From: Streptomyces sp. NRRL WC-3605
GTDB taxonomy: Bacteria; Actinomycetota; Actinomycetes; Streptomycetales; Streptomycetaceae
DNA: 64,000 nucleotides
Assembly (NCBI RefSeq): GCF_001509795.1
Contig: NZ_LLZN01000053.1
Span: 53,473 to 117,472, forward strand
Reading direction: 5' to 3'
Shown in pieces: positions 43,681-52,232 of the stretch; position 1 is the first letter of the stretch, and each line of letters opens with the position of its first letter. A model generated the notes under the pieces. The model saw nothing but the letters and a program-made list of their open reading frames with translations. It was not told where the DNA came from and searched no databases. The position numbers were made by a program, and so were the translations under genes.

Positions 43681-44804
43681 GCGGGGACCATAGCGGGCCG
43701 GCCGGGCGGCCGGACGAGCATGAGCCGAAGCAATCGCACGCTGGGAACGGAACTGTGAACCACGGCCCCGAAGACCAGGGCCCCGACGGGCTCGACTCGG
43801 ACGAGCTGGCACTGCGCCGCATACTGCAGGACGCGGTCCAGGAGATCGAACCGCGCGACGGCACGCTCGAGCATCTGCGCCGGGCGGTGCCGGCCCGCCG
43901 GGCCCGCAAACGGCAGGCGCTGGTCGGCGCGGCGGCCGCCGTGCTCTTCGTGGGCACGGCAGTCCCGGCCCTGGTGCACGTGTCGAACTCCGGCGGCGCC
44001 AACGTCAACTCCTCGAACGCCGGGCACGGCGAGCAGGCGCAGGGGGGCGCCGGCCAGGGCAAGGAGACGCAGGGCGGCGAGAGCACGTCCGGCGGTTCCT
44101 CCGGCGGCGGCCAGGGGCAGGGCAAGGGCGGTGACAAGGGCAAGGACGACGGCTCCGGCACCGGTCCGGGCGCCGGCACCGGCGGCTCCGACGACCCGCT
44201 GGCCCCCAGCACGGCCGGGGTCCCGGCGTGCACCGCGGCCCAGCTCGGCGTCGCCGGCCAGGAGGCGGGCGTCCCCGACTCGTCCGGTGCGGTGTACGGC
44301 ACCTTCCGCTTCAGCAACATCTCCACCGCCGACTGCACGGTGAGCGGCCCGGGTTCGGTGTCGCTGTCGGTGGCGGGCGCGGCCGACGCCACGAAGGTGG
44401 GCCAGCTCCGGCATGCCGCGGGTGACCCGGCGGCCGGTCTGCCCGACCCGTCCCAGGAGACCGCGGCCCTCGTCCTCAAGCCGGGCGGCTCGTACGAGGT
44501 GAAGTTCGCCTGGGTGCCGTCGGCGACCTGCCCCTCGACGGGGGAGAGCGACGGCGGCGGTTCCGGCGGTCCGGACCCGACGCCCGACCCGACCGCGTCC
44601 GAAGGCACCGGCGGCACCACGACCGGCACCTCGACGGGCGGCGACACGGGCACCTCCACCCAGCTGCTGGGCGAGGACCCGGCGGCCGACGGCAGCGTCA
44701 CGGTCTCGAACACGACCGGGGCGGCCGCGCCCACGGCCGCGGTGACCGTGTCCAACGCCTGCGCGGGGACCGTGTACTGGACGGGCGTGCTGGCGGGGGC
44801 GTGA
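43677..44804 (+). CDS. membrane protein, probable anti-sigma partner
   Basis: The 375-residue protein has a cytoplasmic N-terminus of about 80 residues with a helix like LALRRILQDAVQEIEPRDGTLEHL, one membrane helix (about 80-100), a Gly/Ser/Gln/Lys-rich outer linker, and an outer domain with paired cysteines (VPACTAAQ, STADCTVSG, SATCPST, SNACAG). No zinc-binding HxxxCxxC motif is seen, so a classic ZAS anti-sigma is unlikely. Its coupling to the sigma gene and topology still suggest it controls that factor in response to an envelope signal. Confidence 0.7.
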   Translation: MSGDHSGPAGRPDEHEPKQSHAGNGTVNHGPEDQGPDGLDSDELALRRILQDAVQEIEPRDGTLEHLRRAVPARRARKRQALVGAAAAVLFVGTAVPALVHVSNSGGANVNSSNAGHGEQAQGGAGQGKETQGGESTSGGSSGGGQGQGKGGDKGKDDGSGTGPGAGTGGSDDPLAPSTAGVPACTAAQLGVAGQEAGVPDSSGAVYGTFRFSNISTADCTVSGPGSVSLSVAGAADATKVGQLRHAAGDPAAGLPDPSQETAALVLKPGGSYEVKFAWVPSATCPSTGESDGGGSGGPDPTPDPTASEGTGGTTTGTSTGGDTGTSTQLLGEDPAADGSVTVSNTTGAAAPTAAVTVSNACAGTVYWTGVLAGA

Positions 44805-44817
44805 GCCGTACCGCGGG

Positions 44818-45609
44818 TCAGGCGTCGGCCTTCTCCGGCGCGGGGCCGGGCTCCGGGAGGAGACCCAGCTCCGCGTCCCGTACGGCCTCCGCCTCGCGGC
44901 GCAGCAGCCGGAACCACATGAAGACCACGAAGCCCGCGAAGACGAACCACTCGCCGGTGTAGCCGAGGTTCTGGAACGCCTTCAGGTCCAGGCCCGAGTC
45001 GTTCACGGAGGCGACCGGCACCGCCTTCATCCCGGAGTCGGCCTTCGTGAGGGTGATCCAGGCGTCGTAGACGTCGTAGGGCACCAGGTTGACCAGGGAC
45101 GCGGCGCTGATCGCCGCGGTCTGTCCGGCGGGCAGGCCTCCCCGTGCGGGGACGCCGTTCTCGCCGGGGACCTCGGACGCCTGGAGCGCCCCGGTGACGG
45201 TGACCTCGCCGGTCGGGGCGGCGGGGGCGGCGGACGGGTCGGCGTCGCCGGGCAGCCAGCCGCGGACCACCGGGAGGGCCTTGCCGTCGTCGGTGCGCAG
45301 CAGGGTGACCACGTAGCTGCCGCGCTTCCCGTCGACCTCGCGGTCCGGGACGAGCAGCTGCTCGGCGTACCGGCCGCGCGCGGTGGCCTTGCGGCCCACG
45401 GTGCCCTTGTCCACAGGCAGCAGCTCGGCGAGCGGCCGGGCGGGTTCGCTCCGGTTCTCCGCGGCCTGGTCGCCGGCGCTGCGGTGGTCCTGCACGCGGT
45501 CCTCGAACCGGCCGAGCTGCCAGGACCCCATGAACACGCAGAACGGGATGGCGAGCAGCACGAAGACGTTGATCCCCCACCAGCGGGGCGTCAGCAGAAA
45601 CCGGTACAC
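44818..45609 (-). CDS. SURF1-family cytochrome oxidase assembly protein
   Basis: SURF1 proteins assist haem insertion into cytochrome oxidase. The 263-residue protein has the expected N-terminal helix (WGINVFVLLAIPFCVFMGSW followed by QLGRFEDR), a central outer domain ending with a GEVTVTGALQ segment, and a C-terminal helix (FVFAGFVVFMWFRLLRRE). GTG 45609 is chosen because TACCGT ends six bases upstream on the minus strand and no ribosome-binding site is seen. The anti-sigma-like gene converges on it with 13 bp between. Confidence 0.9.
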   Translation of the reverse strand: MYRFLLTPRWWGINVFVLLAIPFCVFMGSWQLGRFEDRVQDHRSAGDQAAENRSEPARPLAELLPVDKGTVGRKATARGRYAEQLLVPDREVDGKRGSYVVTLLRTDDGKALPVVRGWLPGDADPSAAPAAPTGEVTVTGALQASEVPGENGVPARGGLPAGQTAAISAASLVNLVPYDVYDAWITLTKADSGMKAVPVASVNDSGLDLKAFQNLGYTGEWFVFAGFVVFMWFRLLRREAEAVRDAELGLLPEPGPAPEKADA

Positions 45610-45615
45610 GCCACA

Positions 45616-45621
45616 ACGGTA
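45616..45621 (-). promoter_or_regulatory. leaderless -10 (TACCGT) of the SURF1 gene
   Basis: On the minus strand TACCGT ends six bases before GTG 45609. Confidence 0.5.
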
Positions 45622-45727
45622 CGGTGCGGCGGGCCGGCCGCGGGGCGCGGGGTGCCGTCGTGGCCGGGCTCGGGCGGAGTTTTCCACAGGCTGGGGATCC
45701 CGGCCGCACGATGTCGTCCGGACCAGG

Positions 45728-45733
45728 CACTAT
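45728..45733 (+). promoter_or_regulatory. leaderless -10 (CACTAT) of the S9 peptidase gene
   Basis: CACTAT ends six bases before ATG 45740 and no ribosome-binding site lies between. Confidence 0.45.
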
Positions 45734-45739
45734 GGGGTC

Positions 45740-47575
45740 ATGACTGAGAGCCACGGGTCCGCTTCGCGGGATCACCGGAAGCAGGACGAGGACATGCCGG
45801 ACTGGGAGCGGCGCTTCAGGGCGCCCCGGGTGTCGCTTCCCGACTGGGCGGAGGACGCCCCGGACCGCGCGCTGTTCGTGTCGAACGCCACGGGCACGTA
45901 CGAGCTGTACGCGTGGGACCGGGCGACCGGCGAGCAGCGCCAGGTGACCGACCGGCCGAACGGCACGACGGACGGCGTGCTCTCCCCGGACGGCGCGTGG
46001 ATCTGGTGGTTCGACGACAAGGACGGCGACGAGTTCGGCGTCTGGCGCCGCCAGCCCTTCGACGGCGGTGAGGACGAGCCCGCGGCACCGGGCCTGGACG
46101 CCTCCTACCCGGCGGGCCTCGCCCTCGGCCGGGACGGCCGCACCGCGGTCGTGGGCCGCTCCACCGACGAGGAGGGCACCACGATCCACCTCGTGCGCAC
46201 GGGCGAACTGCCGGCGGAGATCTACCGGCACCGCGAGTCGGCGGGTGTCGGCGACTTCTCCCACGACGGCACCCTGATCGCCGTCGAGCACACCGAGCAC
46301 GGCGACGCCATGCACGCGGCGCTGCGGGTGCTGCGCCCGGACGGTTCGACGGTCGCCGAGCTGGACGACACCAAGGGCGGCACCGAGGAGCTGGGCCTGG
46401 AGGTGCTGGGCTTCGCCCCGGTGGTCGGCGACGCCCGGCTGCTCGTCGGGCATCAGCGGCGCGGCCGCTGGGAGCCCCTGGTGTGGGACGTGGCGACCGG
46501 CGAGGAGACGGACCTGGCGCTGGAGCTGCCCGGTGACGTCAGCGCGGAGTGGTACCCGGACGGCACGGGTCTGCTCATCGTGCACAGCTTCGAGGCCCGC
46601 AGCGAGCTGTTCCGGTACGACCTGGGCCGGCGGGCGCTGGAGCGCATCGACACCCCGGCGGGGTCGGTGTCGGGGGCGACGGCCCGGCCGGACGGCAGCG
46701 TCGAGTACCTGTGGTCGTCGGCTGCCGAGCCGTCGGCGGTGCGGTCCACGACCGGCCGGGTGGTGCTGGACCCGCCCGGCATGAGGTCCCCCGGCTCGGT
46801 CCCGGTGGAGGACGTCTGGGTGGACGGCCCCGGCGGCCGGATCCACGCGCTGGTGCAGCGCCCGGCCGGCGCCGAGGGCCCGCTCCCCACGGTCTTCGAC
46901 CTCCACGGCGGCCCGACCTGGCACGACAGCGACTCGTTCGCGGCCGGCCCGGCGGCCTGGGTGGACCACGGGTACGCGGTCGTACGGGTCAACTACCGCG
47001 GCTCCACGGGCTACGGGCGGGCCTGGACGGACGCGCTGAAGCACCGGGTGGGGCTGATCGAGCTGGAGGACATCGCGGCGGTCCGGGAGTGGGCGGTCGC
47101 CTCGGGTCTCGCCGACCCGGAACGGCTCGTCCTGACCGGCGGTTCCTGGGGCGGCTATCTGACGCTCCTCGGCCTCGGCACGCAGCCGGATGCGTGGACG
47201 CTGGGCATCGCGGCGGTCCCGGTCGCCGACTACGTGACGGCGTACCACGACGAGATGGAAGCCCTGAAGGCCATGGACCGCACTCTCCTGGGCGGTACGC
47301 CCGAGGAGGTGCCCGAGCGGTTCGAGGCGTCGTCCCCGCTGACCTACGTGGACCAGGTGAAGGCCCCGGTCTACATCTCCGCGGGGGTCAACGACCCGCG
47401 CTGCCCGATCCGCCAGGTCGACAACTACGTCAAGCGGCTGGAGGCGCGCGGCGCCGTGCACGAGGTGTACCGGTACGACGCGGGGCACGGCTCGCTGGTG
47501 GTGGACGAGCGGATCAAGCAGGTGCGGCTGGAGCTGGACTTCGCGGCGCGGCACCTGCCGGCGCGCGTGAAGTAG
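45740..47575 (+). CDS. S9-family (prolyl oligopeptidase-like) serine peptidase
   Basis: The 611-residue protein has an N-terminal beta-propeller (about 45-380, repeats such as GVLSPDGAWIWWFDD) and a C-terminal alpha/beta hydrolase domain. The catalytic triad is visible: S469 in GGSWGG, D552 in GVNDPR and H583 in DAGHGS. Members cleave small peptides or acyl-peptides in the cytoplasm; no signal peptide is seen. It is divergent from the SURF1 gene, and both have predicted leaderless promoters. Confidence 0.92.
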   Translation: MTESHGSASRDHRKQDEDMPDWERRFRAPRVSLPDWAEDAPDRALFVSNATGTYELYAWDRATGEQRQVTDRPNGTTDGVLSPDGAWIWWFDDKDGDEFGVWRRQPFDGGEDEPAAPGLDASYPAGLALGRDGRTAVVGRSTDEEGTTIHLVRTGELPAEIYRHRESAGVGDFSHDGTLIAVEHTEHGDAMHAALRVLRPDGSTVAELDDTKGGTEELGLEVLGFAPVVGDARLLVGHQRRGRWEPLVWDVATGEETDLALELPGDVSAEWYPDGTGLLIVHSFEARSELFRYDLGRRALERIDTPAGSVSGATARPDGSVEYLWSSAAEPSAVRSTTGRVVLDPPGMRSPGSVPVEDVWVDGPGGRIHALVQRPAGAEGPLPTVFDLHGGPTWHDSDSFAAGPAAWVDHGYAVVRVNYRGSTGYGRAWTDALKHRVGLIELEDIAAVREWAVASGLADPERLVLTGGSWGGYLTLLGLGTQPDAWTLGIAAVPVADYVTAYHDEMEALKAMDRTLLGGTPEEVPERFEASSPLTYVDQVKAPVYISAGVNDPRCPIRQVDNYVKRLEARGAVHEVYRYDAGHGSLVVDERIKQVRLELDFAARHLPARVK

Positions 47576-47599
47576 CGGGGGCTCCGGGCTGCGGAGTGC

Positions 47600-47816
47600 G
47601 CCGGTTCCGGGGCCGCCCGCCCGGAACCGGCCGCCGGGAACCGTCTGGAACCGGCCGCCCGGAACCGGCCGCCCGGAGCGACCCGGAATCGGTCGTTCAG
47701 AACGGCCCGGGACCGACCGGGTCGCGCCCCGGCACCGGCCAGGTCAGGTCCTGGGGCGCGTGGCGGAAACCGGCCAGGTCAGGCCCTGGGTCGCATGCCG
47801 GAACCGGCCGGCCAGG
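47600..47816. repeat. intergenic tandem repeats between two converging genes
   Basis: The 240-bp gap between the peptidase and TrkA-type genes is filled with two repeat types. One is variants of GGAACCGGCCGCCC at about 47630-47680. The other is three copies with a 35-bp period starting ACCGGCCAGGTCAGG (47734, 47769, and a variant at 47803). No gene is supported. They may fold as a terminator region. Confidence 0.85.
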
Positions 47817-49763
47817 TCAGGCCCCGGCCCGCTCCCGGCCCCGGCGTCTGAGCAGTTCGGCCATGCCCTGGCGGGTGGCCGCGAGGACGACGCGGTCCTC
47901 GCGCTGCAGCACGTAGGTGTCGGGCAGGTCCCAGACCCACCCGGACCCGGTGCCGGTCCGGTCCTCGTGGGGCCGCTCGGCGGCCGGGTCGTCGCGGCGT
48001 TCGCCGGGCGGGGTCCGGTCCAGCGCCAGCACCCGCCACGCGCCGGGCCGGAACGCCTCGCCCACGGTCCGGTCCTCCAGTTGGGGGTGGCCGCCCACCT
48101 CCAGCGTGGCGAACAGCAGCACCCGCCGCTCGACCGGGATGGCGCCCAGGATCTGCCGCCCCGACATCGCCCCGGCGAACGCGGGCGCGGCCAGATGCGT
48201 CACGCTGCGGCTGCGCGTGAAGCCGCGCGGGTGCGCGGCGCGCAGGGTGCGGTACACGGCTTTGGCGAAGTCGTCGTCGTACAGCCGCAGGACGACCCGC
48301 AGGTCGGGGCGGACCGAGCGGGCATACAGGGCCGCTTCCAGATTGGTGGTGTCCTCGCTGGTCACCGCGAGGAAGGCGTGTGCGCGATGGATCTTCGCGG
48401 CCTCCAGCACACCCTCCTGGGTGACGTCGCCGAGCACCACCGGCACTCGCAGCCGCCGTGCCGTGGGCATGCCGCGTGCCTCGGGGTCGGACTCGACGCA
48501 CACCACCGGGATGTGCAGCTCGCGCAGGCGGGTCAGCACCCGGGTGCCGATCTTGCCCAGCCCCAGCAGCACCACATGGCCCCCGAGTCCGCGCGGCGGC
48601 TTGCGCAGCGCGGACGCCGAGCGGAAGGTGCCGAGGGCCTCCAGCACCGCGGCCAGCAGCACCGGGAGCAGCAGCAGTCCGGTCAGCCCGGACAGCAGCT
48701 GGAGGATCTGGTGGGCCAGGGGCTGGTGGAGCGCGGGCTCGTTGATGGCGAAGAGGTCGAGCAGGGTCACATAGGTCGCGTGCAGCGGGTGGTCGCCGCT
48801 GACCACGGTCAGCGCCACCGCGAGTCCCGCCACACAGGTCACCAGACCGGCCAGGGACCAGCGCAGCCGCCGCGAGAACAGGGAGCCGAAGGACGGCATC
48901 AGGCTCCGTCCGCCGCTGCCCGGGGGCATCGGCGGACCGGCGTAGGACACCTGCTCCAGGACGACCGTGCCGCGTGTCTCGGCCGCCGCGACCTGGGCGG
49001 CGTCCGGCAGCAGCAGGGGGCCGTGCTCGCCGCTGTCCTCCGAGCCGTCCGTGCCCGCCGGGTCGCTGCGGGTCGTGGACAGCAGCGCCAGGGTGGCCAG
49101 GTCGGTGGGGCGCGTCTCGCCCGGCGGCCGTTCCACCGCCCGCAGTAACAGGCCGTCGGTCTGCACGACCTTGCTGGTGCCGGCGACGGCGGTGGCGGTG
49201 AGCGCGGGGGCGGCCGTGTCGGCGTCCGACAGCACGGTGGTGGAGGCGTCCGGGCCGCCCTCGCCGACGCCCGCCGCCAACGAGGCGGCCTGGTCGAGGA
49301 GTTCCTCGATGTGCTGGCCGAGGCGGCGGTTGTACAGGCGCAGGACGAGGCGCAGGCGCGGGTTGAGGCGGCGGGCGGTGAGGGCGGCGCGGATGTTGGT
49401 CTCGTCGTCGTCGTAGACGAGGGCGAGGGCGGCGGCCCGTTCGACTCCGGCCTCGGCGAGGGTCGCCTCGGTCGGCTCGGCGGCCTCCAGGACCCGGGTG
49501 CCGCCCGGTTCGGCGGTGAGGGCGCCGGTGCCCGTGCGGTTGACGGCCGCGGTCACCGCCCCCAGCAGCGCCGCCGACGCGGCCCGGGCCCGCCCGACGA
49601 CCGGCGGCCGTACGGTCCGCTCGGACGGCGGGACGACGAGCGTGACCTGTTCCCGGTACACGCCGCGCAGTTCGGCGGCCAGCCGGTGCGCGAGCCCGTC
49701 GTCGCCGCACACCACCATGTGCGCGGCGCTGTCACTGGTCGAGTTCTGCTGCGGGACTGCCAC
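47817..49763 (-). CDS. TrkA/RCK-type NAD-binding protein with membrane segment (potassium channel-like)
   Basis: The 648-residue protein carries two TrkA-N (RCK-like) domains. The first starts HMVVCGDDGLAHRLAAELRG and the second HVVLLGLGKIGTRVLTRLRE, each with the GxGxxG-type loop and acidic strand end (ESDPEA in the second). Between them lie two helices (about 315-335 and 370-395) with a re-entrant-like LFAINEPALHQPL. No classic TxGYG filter is present, so ion passage is uncertain. GTG 49763 is the start, with GAGGCAGG about ten bases upstream. Confidence 0.8.
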   Translation of the reverse strand: MAVPQQNSTSDSAAHMVVCGDDGLAHRLAAELRGVYREQVTLVVPPSERTVRPPVVGRARAASAALLGAVTAAVNRTGTGALTAEPGGTRVLEAAEPTEATLAEAGVERAAALALVYDDDETNIRAALTARRLNPRLRLVLRLYNRRLGQHIEELLDQAASLAAGVGEGGPDASTTVLSDADTAAPALTATAVAGTSKVVQTDGLLLRAVERPPGETRPTDLATLALLSTTRSDPAGTDGSEDSGEHGPLLLPDAAQVAAAETRGTVVLEQVSYAGPPMPPGSGGRSLMPSFGSLFSRRLRWSLAGLVTCVAGLAVALTVVSGDHPLHATYVTLLDLFAINEPALHQPLAHQILQLLSGLTGLLLLPVLLAAVLEALGTFRSASALRKPPRGLGGHVVLLGLGKIGTRVLTRLRELHIPVVCVESDPEARGMPTARRLRVPVVLGDVTQEGVLEAAKIHRAHAFLAVTSEDTTNLEAALYARSVRPDLRVVLRLYDDDFAKAVYRTLRAAHPRGFTRSRSVTHLAAPAFAGAMSGRQILGAIPVERRVLLFATLEVGGHPQLEDRTVGEAFRPGAWRVLALDRTPPGERRDDPAAERPHEDRTGTGSGWVWDLPDTYVLQREDRVVLAATRQGMAELLRRRGRERAGA

Positions 49764-49877
49764 GAGGGAGAAGCCTGCCTCATCGTGACCGGTTGTTCCA
49801 CAGCCGGTGAACTCCCTTGCCGCACGCCCCCGGTGAGCCCTTGGCGGGACCCGGGCCGCGCACTACCCTGACCCGTA

Positions 49878-49894
49878 TCTGACGGATCGTCAGA
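49878..49894. promoter_or_regulatory. TetR-type operator before the amidohydrolase
   Basis: TCTGACG-gat-CGTCAGA is a perfect 7-3-7 palindrome about 50 bp before GTG 49946. No TetR gene is nearby, so its regulator is encoded elsewhere. Confidence 0.6.
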
Positions 49895-49945
49895 AAAAGG
49901 CTCCGAGGCACCCACGGGCAGCGGCGCAGCAGCCAGGAGGTAGGC

Positions 49946-51178
49946 GTGGCCCACACCGAGAGCGGCACGAAGGACCTGCCCAAGGTCATCAGCGTGGACG
50001 ATCACGTGATCGAGCCCGCGCACCTCTTCGAGACCTGGCTCCCGGCCAGGTACCGGGACCGGGGCCCGAAGCCCCTCACCGCCGGCATCGGCGAACTCGC
50101 CTACGTCGGCGGGAAGTACCGGTTCACCACCGACCCGGACGGCCAGATCACCGACTGGTGGGAGTACGAGGGTGGACTGTTCCCGTACAAGCGCATCATC
50201 GCGGCCGTCGGCTTCTCGCGGGACGAGATGACCCTCGACGGCATCACGCGCGAGCAGATGCGGCGCGGCTGCTGGGACCCCAAGGCCCGGCTCGCGGACA
50301 TGGACCTCAACCACGTCGAGGCATCGCTCTGCTTCCCCACCTTCCCGCGCTTCTGCGGCCAGACCTTCGCGGAGGCCCAGGACAAGGAGGTCGCCCTGGC
50401 CTGTGTGCGGGCCTACAACGACTGGATGGTGGAGGAGTGGTGCGGCGACAGCGGCGGTCGCCTCGTCCCGCTGTGCCTGATCCCGCTGTGGGACATCGGT
50501 CTCGCGGTCGCGGAGATCCGGCGCAACGCGGCCCGGGGCGTGCGCGCGGTGACGTTCAGCGAGATCCCCACCTACCTCGGGCTGCCGTCGATCCACTCCG
50601 GCTACTGGGACCCGTTCTTCGCGGCCTGCGAGGACACCGGCACCGTCGTCAACATGCACATCGGGTCGTCCTCGCAGATGCCGGCCGCGTCCCCCGACGC
50701 GCCGCCCGCCGTCCAGGCGTCCCTGAGCTTCAACAACGCCATGGCGTCGATGATGGACTTCCTCTTCTCCGGCGTCCTGGTGCGCTTCCCCCGGCTGAAA
50801 CTGGCGTACAGCGAGGGCCAGATGGGCTGGATCCCGTACGCGCTGGAGCGCGCCGACGACGTCTGGGAGGAGCACCGGGCGTGGGGCGGGGTGAAGGACC
50901 TCGTCCCGGAGCCGCCGTCGACGTACTACTACCGGCAGATCTTCTGCTGCTTCTTCCGGGACCGGCACGGCATCGAGGCCATCGAGACGGTCGGCGTCGA
51001 CAACGCCACCTTCGAGACGGACTACCCGCACGTCGACTCCACCTGGCCGGAGACGAAACGGGTCGCCGAGGAGCATGTCGGCGGGCTGTCCGACGAGGTG
51101 GCGTACAAGCTGCTGCGCGGCAACGCGATCCGGATGCTCGACCTGCCCTTCGACCGCGAGCTCAGCCCGGCGCCGTGA
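49946..51178 (+). CDS. amidohydrolase (ACMSD-like, TIM-barrel)
   Basis: The 410-residue protein belongs to the amidohydrolase 2/ACMS-decarboxylase-like group. The first metal site is suggested by ISVDDHVIEPAHLFE, a later barrel strand histidine by TVVNMHIGSSS, and a final acidic residue by ETDYPHVDSTWP. These enzymes often decarboxylate or hydrolyse aromatic or acyl compounds. AGGAGG five bases upstream sets GTG 49946. The TetR-type operator suggests induction by a substrate. It overlaps the converging glycosyltransferase gene by 17 bp. Confidence 0.88.
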   Translation: MAHTESGTKDLPKVISVDDHVIEPAHLFETWLPARYRDRGPKPLTAGIGELAYVGGKYRFTTDPDGQITDWWEYEGGLFPYKRIIAAVGFSRDEMTLDGITREQMRRGCWDPKARLADMDLNHVEASLCFPTFPRFCGQTFAEAQDKEVALACVRAYNDWMVEEWCGDSGGRLVPLCLIPLWDIGLAVAEIRRNAARGVRAVTFSEIPTYLGLPSIHSGYWDPFFAACEDTGTVVNMHIGSSSQMPAASPDAPPAVQASLSFNNAMASMMDFLFSGVLVRFPRLKLAYSEGQMGWIPYALERADDVWEEHRAWGGVKDLVPEPPSTYYYRQIFCCFFRDRHGIEAIETVGVDNATFETDYPHVDSTWPETKRVAEEHVGGLSDEVAYKLLRGNAIRMLDLPFDRELSPAP

Positions 51179-51929
51179 CCGGCGGATACGTCCAGCCGAA
51201 CGAGCCGAGCGCGCGGGCCCTGGCCTCCACCACCGCCATCCGCGCGGCCCGTTCGGCGGGGTCGGCATGGGCGGCCTGCCCCGTCGCCTGGCCGTCCCAC
51301 TTGCGGTAGAGCAGCCCCACCCGGGCCGAGAACCAGCCGCGGCTGACCGCGTTGAGCGCGAGCAGCAGTCCGGTGTCCTCCGACGCGGGCAGCGCCATCC
51401 AGCCGCCGAGCGCGAGCAGCAGGTCCCGGCGGACGCACAGGGTCGCCGGGTGGACCGGCGCGAGGTGGTCGTTCGCCCGCCAAGGGCCGACGAGGGCGCC
51501 CGGCTCTATCGGGCCGTCGTCCGGGTCGCCGGGGAACGCGGCCGTCGAGCCGTCCGGCAGCAGGTCGAGCACCCGGGACGTCGTCCAGCCGACGGACGGG
51601 TGGCCTTCGAGGACGGCCAGGTCACGGGCGAGGGCGCCCGGGGTGAGCTGGTCGTCGGCGTCGAGGATCTTCGCGTAGGCGCCCTCGGTGTGGGCGAGCG
51701 CGAGCGTGCGGGCCACTCCCGGCCCGCCGGACCGCCCTTGACGGAACGTCACCCTCGGGTCGCGGGGAACGTGCGGGCGGACGGTGTCGCCGCGGCCGTC
51801 CTCCTGTATCACCCAGTGCCATTCCCAGCCGGGCGGTAACTCCTGTGCGCACAGTGAAGCGTGGGCCTGCGGGAGGAACTCCGCCGACGGTCCGTGGACA
51901 GCGGTCACGACGACGACGCGCCGGAGCAC
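51162..51929 (-). CDS. family 2 glycosyltransferase
   Basis: The 255-residue protein has a GT-A start (RRVVVVTAVHGPSAEFLPQA), the nucleotide-binding VIQEDGRGD, and a DxD-like AKILDADDQLTPGA. The C-terminal part is short and no membrane segment is visible, so it is probably cytoplasmic. GTG 51929 is chosen because GAGGG lies just upstream on the minus strand; the longer reading from 52112 crosses an intergenic palindrome. The acceptor is unknown. Confidence 0.82.
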   Translation of the reverse strand: MLRRVVVVTAVHGPSAEFLPQAHASLCAQELPPGWEWHWVIQEDGRGDTVRPHVPRDPRVTFRQGRSGGPGVARTLALAHTEGAYAKILDADDQLTPGALARDLAVLEGHPSVGWTTSRVLDLLPDGSTAAFPGDPDDGPIEPGALVGPWRANDHLAPVHPATLCVRRDLLLALGGWMALPASEDTGLLLALNAVSRGWFSARVGLLYRKWDGQATGQAAHADPAERAARMAVVEARARALGSFGWTYPPVTAPG

Positions 51930-52068
51930 GGGTCCCTCACCACCCTTCGACGGACATGCGAAGGCCCGACCGCTGGCGACGGGGGATGCACCAGCGATCG
52001 GGCTGCGGCCAACAGTAACAAGGCCGCGAGCCTCGTGGGAGCCGACGGATCGGCTGCGGTGAGGCGTT

Positions 52069-52082
52069 GTGATCGGGATCAC
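52069..52082. promoter_or_regulatory. palindrome resembling a Crp site
   Basis: GTGATC-GG-GATCAC is a perfect 14-bp palindrome within TGTGA-N6-TCACG. It lies in the 300-bp gap before the glycosyltransferase (minus strand), which otherwise holds only the 9-bp repeats near the nSTAND stop. Confidence 0.35.
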
Positions 52083-52160
52083 GGAAACCGCTGTCCCGCG
52101 GAGCCCCGGCATACCACTTGCGTTCCCGCTCCCTCACGCTGCGCACTGGCCGCTCGGCCG

Positions 52161-52232
52161 CATCGGTCGCATCGGTCGCATCGGTCGCATCGGTCGCGCC
52201 GGTCGCGCCGGTCGCAGTCGTCGCGCCGGTTC
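52161..52232. repeat. 9-bp tandem repeat next to the nSTAND gene 3' end
   Basis: Four perfect copies of CATCGGTCG, two of CGCCGGTCG and two degenerate units run up to the stop codon of the nSTAND gene. No reading frame across it is credible. Confidence 0.9.

Noticed and set aside
45678..45690. TTTTCCACAGG, similar to a DnaA box
   Set aside because: A single imperfect copy between SURF1 and the peptidase, with no cluster, is not an origin.
52069..52082. Crp site as an established regulatory call
   Set aside because: The palindrome fits only part of the published Streptomyces Crp pattern and its distance to a promoter is unknown, so it is listed only at low confidence.
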